DNA from: Candidatus Methylopumilus rimovensis
GTDB lineage: Bacteria; Pseudomonadota; Gammaproteobacteria; Burkholderiales; Methylophilaceae
Assembly: GCF_006364615.1 (NCBI RefSeq)
Contig: NZ_CP040986.1
Span: 124,001 to 188,000 of the forward strand
DNA length: 64,000 nucleotides
Reading direction: 5' to 3'
The notes beneath the pieces are model-generated. The model searched no databases. It saw nothing but the letters and a program-made list of their open reading frames with translations, and had not been told where the DNA came from. The number at the start of each line of letters is the position of its first letter. Positions within the stretch are counted from its first letter, which is position 1. Positions 42,763 through 52,878 of the stretch are shown piece by piece. Position numbers and translations under genes: made by a program.

Positions 42763-43596
42763 TTATTTATTTCTAAAAAAATCAATGATAGGTTTTGTTT
42801 GGGGTTTGATGTGGTGCCAAATATAAAACGCTTCAGCCGCTTGCTCTACAAGCATCCCCAGACCATCTGATGTTTGAGCGTGTTGAGATTTTGCTTGCTT
42901 GATAAATAGTGTTTCTTTGCCATACATCATGTCATAAGCTAAACATTTCTCATGAAAGATTTTGTTGTCTAAACCAAGATCAGCTTCATTTAAACTTGCA
43001 GAAGTGGCATTGATGATCACATCAAAATATTGATGTTGAAGTTTTTTGATTTCGATGACGTTTAAATCGACATTTAAATGTTTCGCGTACGCATTCATTT
43101 TATTTTTAATCGTGTTTGATTTTTCAATCGTGCGATTGGTGAGTGTGAGTTCTAATGGTTTTTTTTCTAATATGGAATACAACACACCTTCGGCCGCACC
43201 ACCCGCACCAATGAGTAAAACTTTTTTATGTTTTAAATCTATTTGAAGATTTTGTTCGAGATCTCGAACTAATCCGATGCCATCAGTATTGTGTCCAATG
43301 ATTTCTTTATCTTTAAATTCGAGTGTGTTTACTGCTTCAGCGATTTTAGCGTGTTGAGAATGTTGATTCGCTAATTGATAAGCCTCCTTTTTAAATGGCA
43401 ATGTGACATTAGCACCACTTAGTTTTTCTGAAATGAGTGTTTGTGATGTTTGTTGAAACTCATTGAGTGGTGATAGCACTGCTTTGTAATCCATTAGAAG
43501 CCCTGCATCTTTTGCAAACATAGTATGAATTTGAGGGGATAGACTGTGATGAATGGGGTTACCAATTACAGCAAAATGTTTTTTAACTTCAGTCAT
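42763..43596 (-). CDS. aroE: Shikimate dehydrogenase
   Basis: AroE reduces 3-dehydroshikimate to shikimate with NADPH. The 277-residue protein has the N-terminal VIGNPIHHSLSPQIHTMFA, the GANVTLPFKKEAY motif (catalytic Lys), GHNTDGIGLVRDL (catalytic Asp), the nucleotide-binding LLIGAGGAAEGV, NRTIEKS, and a C-terminal QAAEAFYIW. Length is typical. With aroK and aroB at 26937-28545 it supplies chorismate for trpE. Confidence 0.97.
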   Translation of the reverse strand: MTEVKKHFAVIGNPIHHSLSPQIHTMFAKDAGLLMDYKAVLSPLNEFQQTSQTLISEKLSGANVTLPFKKEAYQLANQHSQHAKIAEAVNTLEFKDKEIIGHNTDGIGLVRDLEQNLQIDLKHKKVLLIGAGGAAEGVLYSILEKKPLELTLTNRTIEKSNTIKNKMNAYAKHLNVDLNVIEIKKLQHQYFDVIINATSASLNEADLGLDNKIFHEKCLAYDMMYGKETLFIKQAKSQHAQTSDGLGMLVEQAAEAFYIWHHIKPQTKPIIDFFRNK

Positions 43597-43669
43597 GGTG
43601 CGGTTATCACATCGATTGGATTAAGGTTTTGAGTATAAGTGTTTTTTAAAAAACTGCCATCCACGACAC

Positions 43670-43692
43670 TTACGCACTATTTAAGTGCGTAA
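43670..43692. promoter_or_regulatory. NtrC-type binding site upstream of glnA (distal)
   Basis: TTACGCACT-ATTTA-AGTGCGTAA is a perfect 9-bp inverted repeat. Its core, GCAC-N7-GTGC, matches the NtrC consensus TGCACY-N5-RGTGCA at the key positions. It lies about 87 bases upstream of the sigma-54 promoter, a normal enhancer distance. Confidence 0.8.
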
Positions 43693-43702
43693 ATATGAAT
43701 AA

Positions 43703-43719
43703 TGCATTTTTATGGTGCA
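43703..43719. promoter_or_regulatory. NtrC-type binding site upstream of glnA (proximal)
   Basis: TGCATT-TTTAT-GGTGCA matches the 17-bp NtrC consensus with one weak position in the left half. Its centre is 30 bases, about three helical turns, from the centre of the perfect site at 43670-43692, the arrangement used for cooperative NtrC binding. Confidence 0.75.
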
Positions 43720-43778
43720 TTTTTTTAAGAAAACCTTTTAAAACGCACATAATAACAAAGTCTTAGCACATTATTCGA

Positions 43779-43795
43779 TTGGCACAATTTATGCT
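43779..43795 (+). promoter_or_regulatory. Sigma-54 promoter of glnA
   Basis: TTGGCACAATTTATGCT carries TGGCAC at -24 and ATGCT at -12, with exactly 10 bases between the invariant GG and GC. Transcription would begin near 43807, about 60 bases before the glnA ATG. The paired NtrC sites upstream and the ntrBC genes downstream strongly support it. Confidence 0.85.
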
Positions 43796-43866
43796 TAATA
43801 TTAATATGTTGAAATGTATTAACACGCTTTAGATTGAATCAAAAATGACGCTTTTAGGAGAATGAA

Positions 43867-45276
43867 ATGGCAATCGCTGATGTAATGAAAAAGGTTAAAG
43901 ATAACAACGTTAAATTCGTGGACTTTAGATTCACGGATACACGAGGCAAAGAACAGCACGTCAGTGTGCCTGTTTCAGCTTTTGATGAAAGTAAATTTAA
44001 ACAAGGTCATGCATTCGATGGCTCATCGATTGCAGGTTGGAAAGGTATTCAAGCGTCTGACATGTTACTCATGCCAGATCCAGACACAGCAAACATCGAT
44101 CCTTTTATGGAAGAGCCAACCCTTATCCTCACATGTGATGTTGTAGATCCTACAGATGGTAAAGGTTATGAGCGTTGTCCACGAAGCTTAGCGCGTCGCG
44201 CAGAAGCTTATTTAAAATCAACTGGCTTAGGCGATACTGCTTACTTTGGACCAGAACCTGAGTTCTTTATTTTTGATTCTATTACTTGGTCTCAAGAGAT
44301 GAGAGGCTGTCATGTCACCATCAATTCAGAAGAAGGTGCATGGGATTCTTCCACACAACATGAAGGTGGCAATACTGGTCACCGCCCAGGTGTGAAAGGT
44401 GGTTACTTCCCAGTACCTCCAGTCGATTCTCTTCAGGATGTGCGTTCAGCGATGTCAATTACACTCGAAGCCATGGGTGTGCCTGTTGAAGTGCATCACC
44501 ATGAAGTGGCAACGGCAGGTCAATGTGAGATTGGTACTAAATTTAGCACCCTCACACAACGTGCCGATTGGACACAACTTCTTAAATATGTGGTGTTAAA
44601 TACAGCCCATAATTACGGCAAGACAGCGACATTTATGCCAAAACCGATGGTCGGTGACAACGGTTCAGGTATGCATGTGCACCAATCGATTTGGAAAGAC
44701 GGTAAAAATTTATTTGCAGGTTCAGGTTACGCAGGCTTAAGTGAGTTTGCATTGTTCTACATTGGTGGTGTCATCAAACATGCGCGTGCACTCAATGCGA
44801 TTACGAACCCAGGGACTAACTCTTATAAACGTTTAGTACCAGGCTTTGAAGCCCCAGTAAAATTAGCTTACTCGGCTAAAAACCGTTCAGCATCGATTCG
44901 TATTCCATTCGTGGAGGGGGACAAAGCGCGTCGTATCGAAGCGCGTTTCCCAGATCCTATAGCAAATCCTTATCTAGCCTTCAGTGCATTGATGATGGCA
45001 GGCTTAGATGGTGTTCAAAATAAAATTCACCCAGGTGAGCCAGCGACAAAAGATTTGTACCATTTAACGCCTGAAGAAGACGCACAAGTGCCAACCGTAT
45101 GTTCATCGCTTGAACAAGCGCTTGAGTATTTAGATAAAGATCGCGAATTCTTAACGCGCGGTGGTGTATTTACGGATGACTGGATCAATAGTTATATCGA
45201 TCTTAAGATGGAAGAAGTGACTAAGATGCGTATGACACCTCATCCAATCGAATTTGGTATGTATTACAGCTGCTAA
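43867..45276 (+). CDS. glnA: Glutamine synthetase, type I (GSI-beta)
   Basis: GlnA makes glutamine from glutamate, ammonia and ATP and is the main route of ammonia assimilation when nitrogen is low. The 469-residue protein shows [14 protein letters not shown], the [12 protein letters not shown] motif, [41 protein letters not shown] (catalytic loop), [17 protein letters not shown] and NRSASIRIP. The tyrosine in [10 protein letters not shown] is the usual adenylylation site, so GlnE control is likely. A strong AGGAG precedes the ATG. Expression appears to be sigma-54/NtrC dependent. Confidence 0.98.
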   Translation: MAIADVMKKVKDNNVKFVDFRFTDTRGKEQHVSVPVSAFDESKFKQGHAFDGSSIAGWKGIQASDMLLMPDPDTANIDPFMEEPTLILTCDVVDPTDGKGYERCPRSLARRAEAYLKSTGLGDTAYFGPEPEFFIFDSITWSQEMRGCHVTINSEEGAWDSSTQHEGGNTGHRPGVKGGYFPVPPVDSLQDVRSAMSITLEAMGVPVEVHHHEVATAGQCEIGTKFSTLTQRADWTQLLKYVVLNTAHNYGKTATFMPKPMVGDNGSGMHVHQSIWKDGKNLFAGSGYAGLSEFALFYIGGVIKHARALNAITNPGTNSYKRLVPGFEAPVKLAYSAKNRSASIRIPFVEGDKARRIEARFPDPIANPYLAFSALMMAGLDGVQNKIHPGEPATKDLYHLTPEEDAQVPTVCSSLEQALEYLDKDREFLTRGGVFTDDWINSYIDLKMEEVTKMRMTPHPIEFGMYYSC

Positions 45277-45290
45277 TTCGTGCGCCTAAT

Positions 45291-45322
45291 AAAAAAGACG
45301 GCTTAAATAGCCGTCTTTTTTT
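45291..45322 (+). terminator. Rho-independent terminator of glnA
   Basis: AAAAAAGACGGCT pairs with AGCCGTCTTTTTT around a TAAAT loop, and the T run ends at 45322. It separates glnA transcription from ntrBC. Confidence 0.93.
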
Positions 45323-45350
45323 ATGCCTTTATTTTAAGGTTTTCCAAAAA

Positions 45351-45367
45351 TGCACTATTTTAGTGCA
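45351..45367. promoter_or_regulatory. Perfect NtrC-type site upstream of ntrB
   Basis: TGCACT-ATTTT-AGTGCA is a perfect 6-bp inverted repeat fitting the NtrC consensus. It lies 115 bases before the ntrB ATG, after the glnA terminator. In enteric bacteria an NtrC site at this place (glnLp) represses ntrBC; autoregulation here is an inference from position. Confidence 0.8.
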
Positions 45368-45481
45368 TTACTGCTTAATATTCCTTACAATACCTTGATA
45401 GAGCCCTTGAAATAGGCCAAAAAGCGATCTCTTAAAGTTGGCTCAAGTTTTGCTTAGTATATTAATGAGAACAGACTATTC

Positions 45482-46612
45482 ATGAAAAAAAATACCATCC
45501 CATCACTAACCCCTGAATTAAAGGGGATTGAACACTTAGCGAGTGCGGTATTGCTATGTGATGTCGAGGGCCATATTTTGTACATGAATCCATCCGCTGA
45601 AATTTTATTTGGTTTAAGCGCTAAACATATTTATAAGATGTCGCTTGATGAGGTATTTCCATATGCCGATATTTTAAAACTAGCCATCAGCCAAGCTTTA
45701 AATAATGACACCCCTTATCGTGAACATGAATTTTTGATTACCACATTAAAGCATCAATCATTTTCTGTGACATGTACCATCACCCCAATTCAAAGCGATT
45801 CGATTCGTTATATTCTTGAATTCCAACAGATGGATCAGCAATTAAGAATCGCAAAAGAAGAGCGTATGTTGATTCAGCAACAAGCCAACTCTGAATTGAT
45901 TCGAAATTTAGCGCACGAAATTAGAAATCCATTAGGTGGGTTACGAGGAGCCGCTCAGCTTCTAGAGCATGAGTTACCTGATCCTTCACTTAAAGAATAC
46001 ACACAAGTGATTATTAAAGAAGCCGATCGCTTGCAGTCATTGATGGATCGACTACTCGTGCCTCATCAAAAACCTAAATATGAGCCTACAAATATCCATG
46101 AAGTATTAGAGCGCGTTCGAAGTTTATTGTTAGCTGAATCGCCTGATGAAATAAAAATTCAACGTGATTACGATACGAGCCTGCCTGACATTATTGGCGA
46201 TCGCGAAAAATTAATCCAAGCAGTACTTAATATTGCGCGTAATGCAGTCCAAGCGATGCATGAAAAACAACAACATGGTCTCATTATTTTTAAAACGCGT
46301 GCTGAACGGCAAATCATGCTTGCTAAGAAACGCTATCGCGTCGGTATTAAACTCGACATTATCGATAATGGGCCAGGCATACCGCCAGGTATTCGCGACA
46401 AAATATTCTATCCGCTCGTCTCCGGTCGTGAAGGTGGGTCTGGTCTCGGCTTATCATTAGCGCAAACTTATGTGAGTCAACATCAAGGGATGATTGAATG
46501 TAAGAGCGAACCCGGACAAACGATCTTCACGATTTTATTGCCGATCAAAGATCTAGATACAAAAGAAATTCCTGTTCATAACAACCAAGAATCACAAGGA
46601 TCTTCACTATGA
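45482..46612 (+). CDS. glnL: Nitrogen-regulation sensor kinase NtrB
   Basis: NtrB (GlnL) phosphorylates NtrC when nitrogen is limiting and, with PII, dephosphorylates it when nitrogen is ample. The 376-residue cytoplasmic protein has an N-terminal PAS domain (about 15-125), and a dimerisation/H-box LAHEIRNPLGGLRGAAQLL with His145. The N box (NIARNAVQAMHE), G1 box (DNGPGIPPGIRDKIFYPLVSGREGGSGLGLSLA) and the final ATP-lid strand follow. No membrane segment is present, as expected. The start is an ATG at 45482 and the stop overlaps ntrC by 4 bases. Confidence 0.97.
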   Translation: MKKNTIPSLTPELKGIEHLASAVLLCDVEGHILYMNPSAEILFGLSAKHIYKMSLDEVFPYADILKLAISQALNNDTPYREHEFLITTLKHQSFSVTCTITPIQSDSIRYILEFQQMDQQLRIAKEERMLIQQQANSELIRNLAHEIRNPLGGLRGAAQLLEHELPDPSLKEYTQVIIKEADRLQSLMDRLLVPHQKPKYEPTNIHEVLERVRSLLLAESPDEIKIQRDYDTSLPDIIGDREKLIQAVLNIARNAVQAMHEKQQHGLIIFKTRAERQIMLAKKRYRVGIKLDIIDNGPGIPPGIRDKIFYPLVSGREGGSGLGLSLAQTYVSQHQGMIECKSEPGQTIFTILLPIKDLDTKEIPVHNNQESQGSSL

Positions 46613-47997
46613 AAGCTATTTGGATTATTGATGATGATAAATCTATTCGCTGGGTATTTGAAAAAGCGCTTGCACGTACCGATTTAAATTTTAAAACTTT
46701 TAGCTCAATTAAAGATGCACTGCAGGCGATTAAAGATGAAGAGCCACAAGTGATTGTGAGTGACATTCGAATGTCACAAGGTTCAGGTTTGGAACTTCTT
46801 CAAGTGATTAAAGAAAAATATGCGCATATTCCTGTCATCATTATGACGGCTTATTCTGATTTAGAAAGCGCAGTCGCAGCTTTTCAAGGTGGTGCTTTTG
46901 AATACTTAGCTAAGCCTTTTGATGTGGATCAAGCGATTGAAATTATTCATCGTGCAATTGATGAATCTCTAAAACAAAGCACCCAAGAAGTTTCTCTTGA
47001 AAATACGACTGAGATGATTGGACATGCCCCCTCCATGCAAGAAGTTTTTCGTGCGATCGGGCGTCTTAGTCGCTCTCATGCGACTGTGCTGATTAACGGC
47101 GAGTCAGGCAGCGGCAAAGAACTTGTTGCTAGTGCTCTTCATAAACATTCACCTCGTGCTGATAAACCTTTTATTGCGATTAATACAGCAGCGATTCCAA
47201 AAGATTTATTAGAGTCAGAATTATTTGGTCATGAGCGCGGAGCTTTTACTGGGGCTCAGGCTTTGCGTAAAGGTCGTTTTGAACAAGCTGATGGTGGCAC
47301 ATTGTTTTTAGATGAAATTGGTGATATGCCAGCCGACCTTCAGACAAGGCTTTTGCGTGTTTTAAGTGATGGTCAATTTTATCGTGTAGGTGGGCATAGC
47401 CCGATCAAGGTCAATGTACGTGTGATTGCAGCTACCCATCAAGACATGGAAGAGCGCGTTAAAGCAGGCCTCTTTCGCGAAGATTTATTTCATCGACTTA
47501 ATGTGATTCGTTTACATTTGCCAGCATTACGTGAGCGCGCAGAAGACATTCCAGATTTAGCTCGTCACTTTTTACAACAAAGCGCACAGCAATTAGGTGT
47601 AGAAACAAAAATTTTATCTGAAGAGACTTTAAATTATCTATCTCATCTTCATTGGAGCGGTAACGTTCGCCAACTTGAGAACGTCTGCCATTGGTTGACT
47701 GTCATGGCACCTGGACAAAATATTGACATTGCTGATTTGCCACCTGAACTCAAAAATAATGATATGCACAAAGAAATCTCTTCCGACTGGAAAGATACAT
47801 TAAAGCAAGAAGTGCAAATGGCCTTAAATAAAAATCAGAAAGATATTTTGACTCAATTAAATCAAACTTTCGAAAAAATTCTTATTGAAGAAGCGCTTAA
47901 CTTCACAAAAGGTAGACGTATTGAAGCTGCTGAAATTTTAGGTTTGGGAAGAAATACCTTAACCCGAAAAGTTAAAGAATTAAAAATAGAAAAATGA
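46609..47997 (+). CDS. glnG: Nitrogen-regulation response regulator NtrC
   Basis: NtrC (GlnG) is the sigma-54 activator of nitrogen genes. The 462-residue protein has a receiver domain (phospho-site Asp52 in VIVSDIRM; YLAKPFD with the conserved Lys) and a central AAA+ domain with Walker A GESGSGKE near 164. GAFTGA in GHERGAFTGAQ contacts sigma-54, and GGTLFLDEIGDMP is Walker B. The C-terminal Fis-type helix-turn-helix contains AAEILGLGRNTLTRKVKEL. Paired recognition sites lie upstream of glnA and another upstream of ntrB. A decayed copy of a protein very like its C-terminus is found at 59311-59527. Confidence 0.98.
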   Translation: MKAIWIIDDDKSIRWVFEKALARTDLNFKTFSSIKDALQAIKDEEPQVIVSDIRMSQGSGLELLQVIKEKYAHIPVIIMTAYSDLESAVAAFQGGAFEYLAKPFDVDQAIEIIHRAIDESLKQSTQEVSLENTTEMIGHAPSMQEVFRAIGRLSRSHATVLINGESGSGKELVASALHKHSPRADKPFIAINTAAIPKDLLESELFGHERGAFTGAQALRKGRFEQADGGTLFLDEIGDMPADLQTRLLRVLSDGQFYRVGGHSPIKVNVRVIAATHQDMEERVKAGLFREDLFHRLNVIRLHLPALRERAEDIPDLARHFLQQSAQQLGVETKILSEETLNYLSHLHWSGNVRQLENVCHWLTVMAPGQNIDIADLPPELKNNDMHKEISSDWKDTLKQEVQMALNKNQKDILTQLNQTFEKILIEEALNFTKGRRIEAAEILGLGRNTLTRKVKELKIEK

Positions 47998-48104
47998 ATT
48001 TATTTTTTTAATCTAGCTATGCCTGATTATGTTATTTAGACGAATAGAGAACAAATTTTACAAAATAACCAAATTCTAAAACGAACCCAATTTATATAAA
48101 TTAA

Positions 48105-48536
48105 TTATTGCTTAACGTAACCTTCAAGCTCCTTGATTAGGTTTCTTTGATAGGCAATCATTTCTTTAGCGACATCACCCAAAGAGAGCATACCAATGAC
48201 ATTATGGCCATCCATAATGGGTAAGTGACGAATATGATTTTCGGTCATCACGGTCATTGCTTTTTCAAAAGTATCTTTACCATTGCCCACAAGCACATTT
48301 TTTGTCATCACCTCTTCAATGGTCGTGACTTTGGAAGACTTTCCTTTCAAAACTACTTCACGAGCATAATCACGCTCTGAAAAAATTCCTACCATTTTAT
48401 CTTTATCCATGACCACTAACGCGCCAATTTTATATTCCGCTAAGATGATAAGTGCATCAATCACAGGACGATTAGGGGCAATACTAATTACTTCTTTATG
48501 TTTTTTGTCTGCAATCATTTGAGCAGCTGTTTTCAT
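48105..48536 (-). CDS. Two-CBS-domain protein
   Basis: A 143-residue cytoplasmic protein made almost wholly of a tandem CBS pair (about 15-65 and 80-130), a Bateman module that binds adenosyl ligands. Segments typical of stand-alone CBS proteins are APNRPVIDAL..LAEYKIGALVVMD, VGIFSERDYAREVVLKG, VMTKNV and HIRHLPIMDGHNVIGMLSLGDV. Similar proteins in Proteobacteria have no assigned role. It stands alone between ntrC and a divergent exporter gene; the 107 bases between it and ntrC show no terminator. Confidence 0.9.
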   Translation of the reverse strand: MKTAAQMIADKKHKEVISIAPNRPVIDALIILAEYKIGALVVMDKDKMVGIFSERDYAREVVLKGKSSKVTTIEEVMTKNVLVGNGKDTFEKAMTVMTENHIRHLPIMDGHNVIGMLSLGDVAKEMIAYQRNLIKELEGYVKQ

Positions 48537-48610
48537 AAGTCACCTATATTAAAAGAGTAAAGTCAAATATACACTTTATAATAATGTCATCCTATTGAAC
48601 AAGTGTAAAA

Positions 48611-49564
48611 ATGCCTTATAAAAAAAATAAAAACTTGATGGCTTTTTTAGCCCTCATACTTTTGTGCCTTATTTGGGGTTACAACTGGGTGGTGATGAAA
48701 AATGCCCTTCATTTTTCTGGTCCTTATGATTTTGCGGCCCTTCGCACTATCCTAGGAGCGCTCTGTTTATTCATAGTGATGCTCACTTTGAAAAAACCTT
48801 TCAAAATTCAAGAAATTCCAAGTTTAATTGTTTTAGGTCTTCTTCAAACTGCAGGCTTTACAGGGCTTTTAGTATGGGCTCTCGTTGAAGGGGGTGCGGG
48901 TAAAACAGCGGTGCTTACCTATACCATGCCTTTTTGGACCATGCTTTTAGCTTGGCCCCTTTTAGGCGAAAAATTAAAGGGATGGCAATGGCCCGCAGCC
49001 TTGTTTTCGCTGATGGGTATTTTATTTATTTTGGATCCGCTTCATTTAGGGAGCGATATTTTCAGTATGGTATTAGCTATTGTGTCTGGTATTTCATGGG
49101 CATTGGCCGTGATTTTAGCTAAAAAACTTCAAGCACGTTCGCCCCATCTTGATTTGATTTCTCTCACAGCATGGCAGATGCTTTTTGGTTCCATACCCAT
49201 TGTCGTATTGGCTTTTATGACACATTCGACTTCGATTGAATGGAATAGTTATTTTATTGGAGCGCTTATTTATAACGCAGTCTTTGGGAACGCGATTGCA
49301 TGGCTATTATGGCTTTATGCATTAAGACAGTTATCTGCAGGTATAGCTACGATGACGACCACAGTTTGCCCTGTGATTGCTGTGATTGCATCGTCGATTG
49401 AACTTCATGAAACAATTAAGCCTTTTGAATTTTTAGGTATGTTTTTTATTGGCATATCCTTATTAATGATCTCTTATAACCGCATTAAAAGTCACCAAGA
49501 AGGCTTGGTTCAGCCATGGCTTAAAAACAAACCCATGATAAAATCAGGGCCTAGAAAGGGATAG
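48611..49564 (+). CDS. EamA/DMT-family transporter
   Basis: A 317-residue inner-membrane protein with about ten helices arranged as two EamA repeats (about 14-140 and 152-292). The first repeat shows [14 protein letters not shown] and [14 protein letters not shown]. The second shows [16 protein letters not shown] and the closing [32 protein letters not shown], typical of RhaT/EamA exporters. Substrates of such proteins are usually amino acids, purines or drugs, and none can be named here. It starts 75 bases from the divergent CBS gene and ends 2 bases before yebC. Confidence 0.9.
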   Translation: MPYKKNKNLMAFLALILLCLIWGYNWVVMKNALHFSGPYDFAALRTILGALCLFIVMLTLKKPFKIQEIPSLIVLGLLQTAGFTGLLVWALVEGGAGKTAVLTYTMPFWTMLLAWPLLGEKLKGWQWPAALFSLMGILFILDPLHLGSDIFSMVLAIVSGISWALAVILAKKLQARSPHLDLISLTAWQMLFGSIPIVVLAFMTHSTSIEWNSYFIGALIYNAVFGNAIAWLLWLYALRQLSAGIATMTTTVCPVIAVIASSIELHETIKPFEFLGMFFIGISLLMISYNRIKSHQEGLVQPWLKNKPMIKSGPRKG

Positions 49565-49566
49565 GC

Positions 49567-50292
49567 ATGGCAGGACATTCCAAATGGGCAAATATTCAAC
49601 ACCGCAAAGGTCGGCAAGACGCTAAGCGCGGAAAAGTTTTCACAAAAATTATCAAAGAAATTACAGTGTCAGCAAGACTTGGTGGTGGTGAAGTAAATTT
49701 CAATCCACGCTTAAGAGCTGCTGTGGCTCTTGCTAAAGAAGAAAACATGCCACAAGACAACATCACGCGTGCGATTAAAAAAGGTACAGGTGAATTAGAG
49801 GGCGTGAGTTACGAAGAAGTGAGATATGAAGGTTATGGTATTGGTGGGGCTGCCATGATTATTGATTGTTTAACGGATAATAAACAAAGAGCTGTCGCTG
49901 ATGTGAGGCATGCGCTCACGAAACATGGCGGTAATTTAGGTACCGATGGATCGGTCGCTTTTTTATTTAAACATTGTGGCCGTATCTTTTTTGCGCCAGG
50001 TAGTGATGAAAATAAAGTCATGGAAATAGCGCTTGAAGCGGGTGCTGAAGATATTATCAGTGATGAAGATGGGAGCATTGAAGTGATCACACCTGCTCAA
50101 GAATTTATTCAGATTAAAGAAGCACTTTTAAATGCAGGTTTAAAAATAGAACTCGCTGAAGTCGCTATGCGCCCTACATTAGAGAATGCTTTAAGTGGTG
50201 ACGACGGTATCAAGATGCAAAAAATTTTAGATACACTCGATGATTTAGATGATGTGCAGGAAGTTTATACTACCGCAGTGATTGAAGATTAA
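49567..50292 (+). CDS. yebC: YebC/PmpR-family protein (TACO1 family)
   Basis: A 241-residue three-domain protein starting with the invariant [26 protein letters not shown]. The family blocks ARLGGG, NPRLR.A...A...NMP.DNI.RAI.KG.GE and Y.GYG.GG.A.I.....DN..R follow. Members act as DNA-binding regulators or as ribosome-associated factors that help with difficult peptide sequences; which applies here is unknown. It sits just upstream of ruvC (9 bases), the common yebC-ruvC-ruvA-ruvB cluster. Confidence 0.97.
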   Translation: MAGHSKWANIQHRKGRQDAKRGKVFTKIIKEITVSARLGGGEVNFNPRLRAAVALAKEENMPQDNITRAIKKGTGELEGVSYEEVRYEGYGIGGAAMIIDCLTDNKQRAVADVRHALTKHGGNLGTDGSVAFLFKHCGRIFFAPGSDENKVMEIALEAGAEDIISDEDGSIEVITPAQEFIQIKEALLNAGLKIELAEVAMRPTLENALSGDDGIKMQKILDTLDDLDDVQEVYTTAVIED

Positions 50293-50300
50293 AGTAAAGA

Positions 50301-50849
50301 TTGAGTGAATCTATCATCATCCTTGGCATTGACCCTGGTTTAAGAATGACGGGATTTGGTGTGGTTGAAAAAAATGGTGACAAGATTCATTACCTTGGAA
50401 GTGGTGTGATTAAAACTATAAGCGCTAAAGTAGATGCGCGGGATAGTTTGCCAGAGCGTATTCAAATTATTTTAGAAGGGCTCTTCGAAGTGATTGATCA
50501 ATATAAGCCGAAACAAGTAGCCATCGAAAAAGTGTTTGTGAATGTGAATCCACAATCCACGCTTTTATTGGGACAAGCAAGAGGGGCTGCCATCAGTGCG
50601 GCTGTCTTTAAAAAATTACCTGTCTACGAGTACACAGCCTTACAAGTTAAAAAATCAGTGGTGGGTTCAGGACATGCAAAAAAAGAACAGGTGCAAGAAA
50701 TGGTCAAACGCTTTTTAAAGTTACCCGAAGTTCCCCAAGCTGATTCTGCAGACGCTTTAGCATGTGCGATGTGTCATGCGCATGCTTATCACCAATTACA
50801 AAATATGGATGCTTTAAGTTACCGGATGAAAAAAGGTAGGCTCGTATGA
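50301..50849 (+). CDS. ruvC: Holliday-junction resolvase RuvC
   Basis: RuvC cuts Holliday junctions after RuvAB branch migration. The 182-residue protein uses a TTG start; the next in-frame options lie inside the conserved core. It has [17 protein letters not shown] with the first catalytic Asp, the [22 protein letters not shown] block with the catalytic Glu, and the C-terminal [15 protein letters not shown] Asp pair. Length is normal (about 173-180). The stop overlaps ruvA by 4 bases. Confidence 0.97.
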   Translation: MSESIIILGIDPGLRMTGFGVVEKNGDKIHYLGSGVIKTISAKVDARDSLPERIQIILEGLFEVIDQYKPKQVAIEKVFVNVNPQSTLLLGQARGAAISAAVFKKLPVYEYTALQVKKSVVGSGHAKKEQVQEMVKRFLKLPEVPQADSADALACAMCHAHAYHQLQNMDALSYRMKKGRLV

Positions 50850-51427
50850 TAGGAAGAATTTCCGGCATTCTTTTAGATAAAACACCGCCTCACGCCTTAA
50901 TTGATTGTAACGGTGTAGGTTATGAATGCGAAGTGCCCATGAGTACTTTTTATTTACTTCCTCAAGCAGGAGAAAAAGTAACATTACTCACACATTTTGT
51001 GGTGCGAGAAGATGCCCAACTCTTATTTGGTTTTGGTACGCACCAAGAACGTTTAATGTTTAGACAACTTTTAAAAGTGAATGGTATTGGAGCAAAATCA
51101 GCGCTCGCCATTTTAAGCGGGTTATCCATTGAAGAACTTATTCAAGCCGTATCACTTCAAGAAGCGGGTCTTTTAACGCGCGTACCTGGTATTGGTAAAA
51201 AAACAGCCGAACGATTATTGTTAGAACTCAAAGATAAATTTACGCTCGACTCAGCTTTAAGTATGAAAAGCGCTGGTATCGCATCGATAAGCCAAGATGT
51301 ACTCAATGCATTGATTGCCTTAGGCTACAATGAACGTGAATCTTTAAATGCCGTTAAAAGTTTAGATACAAATCTCACTGTGAATGACGGTATTAAACAA
51401 GCTTTAAAATATTTATCTAAGGGCTAA
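50846..51427 (+). CDS. ruvA: Holliday-junction binding protein RuvA
   Basis: RuvA tetramers bind four-way junctions and load RuvB. The 193-residue protein has the OB-fold domain I ([31 protein letters not shown]), the helix-hairpin-helix pair of domain II ([16 protein letters not shown] and [20 protein letters not shown]), and a C-terminal domain III that contacts RuvB ([12 protein letters not shown]). It overlaps ruvC by 4 bases and precedes ruvB by 9. Confidence 0.97.
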   Translation: MIGRISGILLDKTPPHALIDCNGVGYECEVPMSTFYLLPQAGEKVTLLTHFVVREDAQLLFGFGTHQERLMFRQLLKVNGIGAKSALAILSGLSIEELIQAVSLQEAGLLTRVPGIGKKTAERLLLELKDKFTLDSALSMKSAGIASISQDVLNALIALGYNERESLNAVKSLDTNLTVNDGIKQALKYLSKG

Positions 51428-51436
51428 TGAATCACT

Positions 51437-52474
51437 ATGATTGAATCGGATCGTTTTGTGGCAAGCACCTTAAATGAGCCCGTCGAGGAATCGATTGAGC
51501 GTGCGCTTCGCCCAAAAGAGCTTCAAGAATATGTGGGCCAAGAAAAAGTCAGAAGCCAATTAGAAATATTTATTAAAGCTGCTAAAAATAGAAATGAAGC
51601 CTTAGATCATGTACTTCTTTTTGGACCTCCCGGTTTAGGTAAAACGACTTTAGCGCACATTATTGCAAAAGAGATGGGGGTGAATCTCCGTCAAACGTCA
51701 GGCCCGGTTTTAGAAAAAGCAGGGGACCTTGCGGCACTTTTAACCAATCTAGAACCGAACGATGTGTTATTCATTGATGAAATTCATCGCTTATCACCTG
51801 TCATTGAAGAAATTTTATATCCCGCGATGGAAGATTATCGATTGGATATCATGATTGGTGAAGGCCCTTCGGCCCGATCCGTGCGACTTGATTTGCCTCC
51901 ATTTACATTAGTGGGAGCGACCACGCGCGCAGGCATGTTGACCAATCCATTGCGTGATCGTTTTGGTATTGTGTCTCGATTAGAATTCTACAGTGAACAA
52001 GAGCTTGCCAAAATTGTTGATCGCTCATCGACGCTTTTAGAGGCTGATATTGATCCATCGGGTTCATTAGAGATTGCAAAACGTTCTCGAGGAACGCCTC
52101 GCATTGCAAATCGTTTATTAAGACGTGTAAGAGATTTTGCACAAGTCAAATCCAACGGAAAAATTACAGCGAACATTGCAGACGATGCGCTCAAAATGTT
52201 GGATGTTGATTTATTAGGCTTAGATGTCATGGATCGAAAATTACTTCAAGCTATCTTAGAGAAATTTAATGGGGGCCCTGTAGGCTTAGATAATTTAGCA
52301 GCAGCGATTGGTGAAGAGCGCGAAACCATTGAGGATGTATTAGAACCTTATCTCATTCAACAAGGCTATCTTATGCGGACGCCGAGAGGCCGTGTGGTCA
52401 CACAAGCGACCTATCTTCATTTTGGTATGAAGCCACCCACCCAACACCTCACTGATCATTTATGGCAGGAATAA
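51437..52474 (+). CDS. ruvB: Holliday-junction helicase motor RuvB
   Basis: RuvB hexamers pump DNA through RuvA-bound junctions. The 345-residue AAA+ protein has the N-terminal [17 protein letters not shown], Walker [12 protein letters not shown], Walker [30 protein letters not shown] (sensor 1 and Arg finger), [20 protein letters not shown] (sensor 2) and the winged-helix C-terminus with TPRGRVVT. Length is typical. The last 13 bases overlap ybgC. Confidence 0.98.
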   Translation: MIESDRFVASTLNEPVEESIERALRPKELQEYVGQEKVRSQLEIFIKAAKNRNEALDHVLLFGPPGLGKTTLAHIIAKEMGVNLRQTSGPVLEKAGDLAALLTNLEPNDVLFIDEIHRLSPVIEEILYPAMEDYRLDIMIGEGPSARSVRLDLPPFTLVGATTRAGMLTNPLRDRFGIVSRLEFYSEQELAKIVDRSSTLLEADIDPSGSLEIAKRSRGTPRIANRLLRRVRDFAQVKSNGKITANIADDALKMLDVDLLGLDVMDRKLLQAILEKFNGGPVGLDNLAAAIGEERETIEDVLEPYLIQQGYLMRTPRGRVVTQATYLHFGMKPPTQHLTDHLWQE

Positions 52475-52878
52475 AAACTTTTTCTTTTCCTGTTCGCATT
52501 TATTTTGAAGACACCGATAGCGGTGGTGTGGTGTATCACTCCAATTATTTAAAATTTATGGAGCGCGCCAGAACAGAATGGTTGAGAAGTGTTGGTATTG
52601 ATCAACATCAATTAAAATATCATGCGCATATTATGTTTGTGGTTCATCGTATCGATATCCAATACAAATTACCTGCACGCTTTAATGATGACTTGGAAGT
52701 TAAAAGCGAGCTCTTAAATATAGGCTCGAGCAAAATTGAATTTAGGCAAATGATTTATCGTGATGAAGAAATGTTAATTGATGCAAATGTTGATATTGCA
52801 TGTATTGATAGTGAAAAATTTAAACCTGTACGCATCCCATCCGCCGTTAAACAAACTATGGAGTCTTTATGCATGTAG
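52462..52878 (+). CDS. ybgC: YbgC-type acyl-CoA thioesterase
   Basis: A 138-residue hot-dog-fold thioesterase, usually linked to the Tol-Pal genes and thought to act on short or acyl-carrier-protein-bound acyl groups in phospholipid metabolism. It shows [33 protein letters not shown] (catalytic Asp in EDTD, then Y.H..NY) and the [17 protein letters not shown] block. It overlaps ruvB by 13 bases and tolQ by 10 bases, so it links the two clusters into one transcription unit. Confidence 0.96.
   Translation: MAGIKTFSFPVRIYFEDTDSGGVVYHSNYLKFMERARTEWLRSVGIDQHQLKYHAHIMFVVHRIDIQYKLPARFNDDLEVKSELLNIGSSKIEFRQMIYRDEEMLIDANVDIACIDSEKFKPVRIPSAVKQTMESLCM

Noticed and set aside
48000-48104. Terminator or small gene between ntrC and the CBS gene
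   Set aside because: Only AT-rich sequence with no stable hairpin or plausible reading frame.
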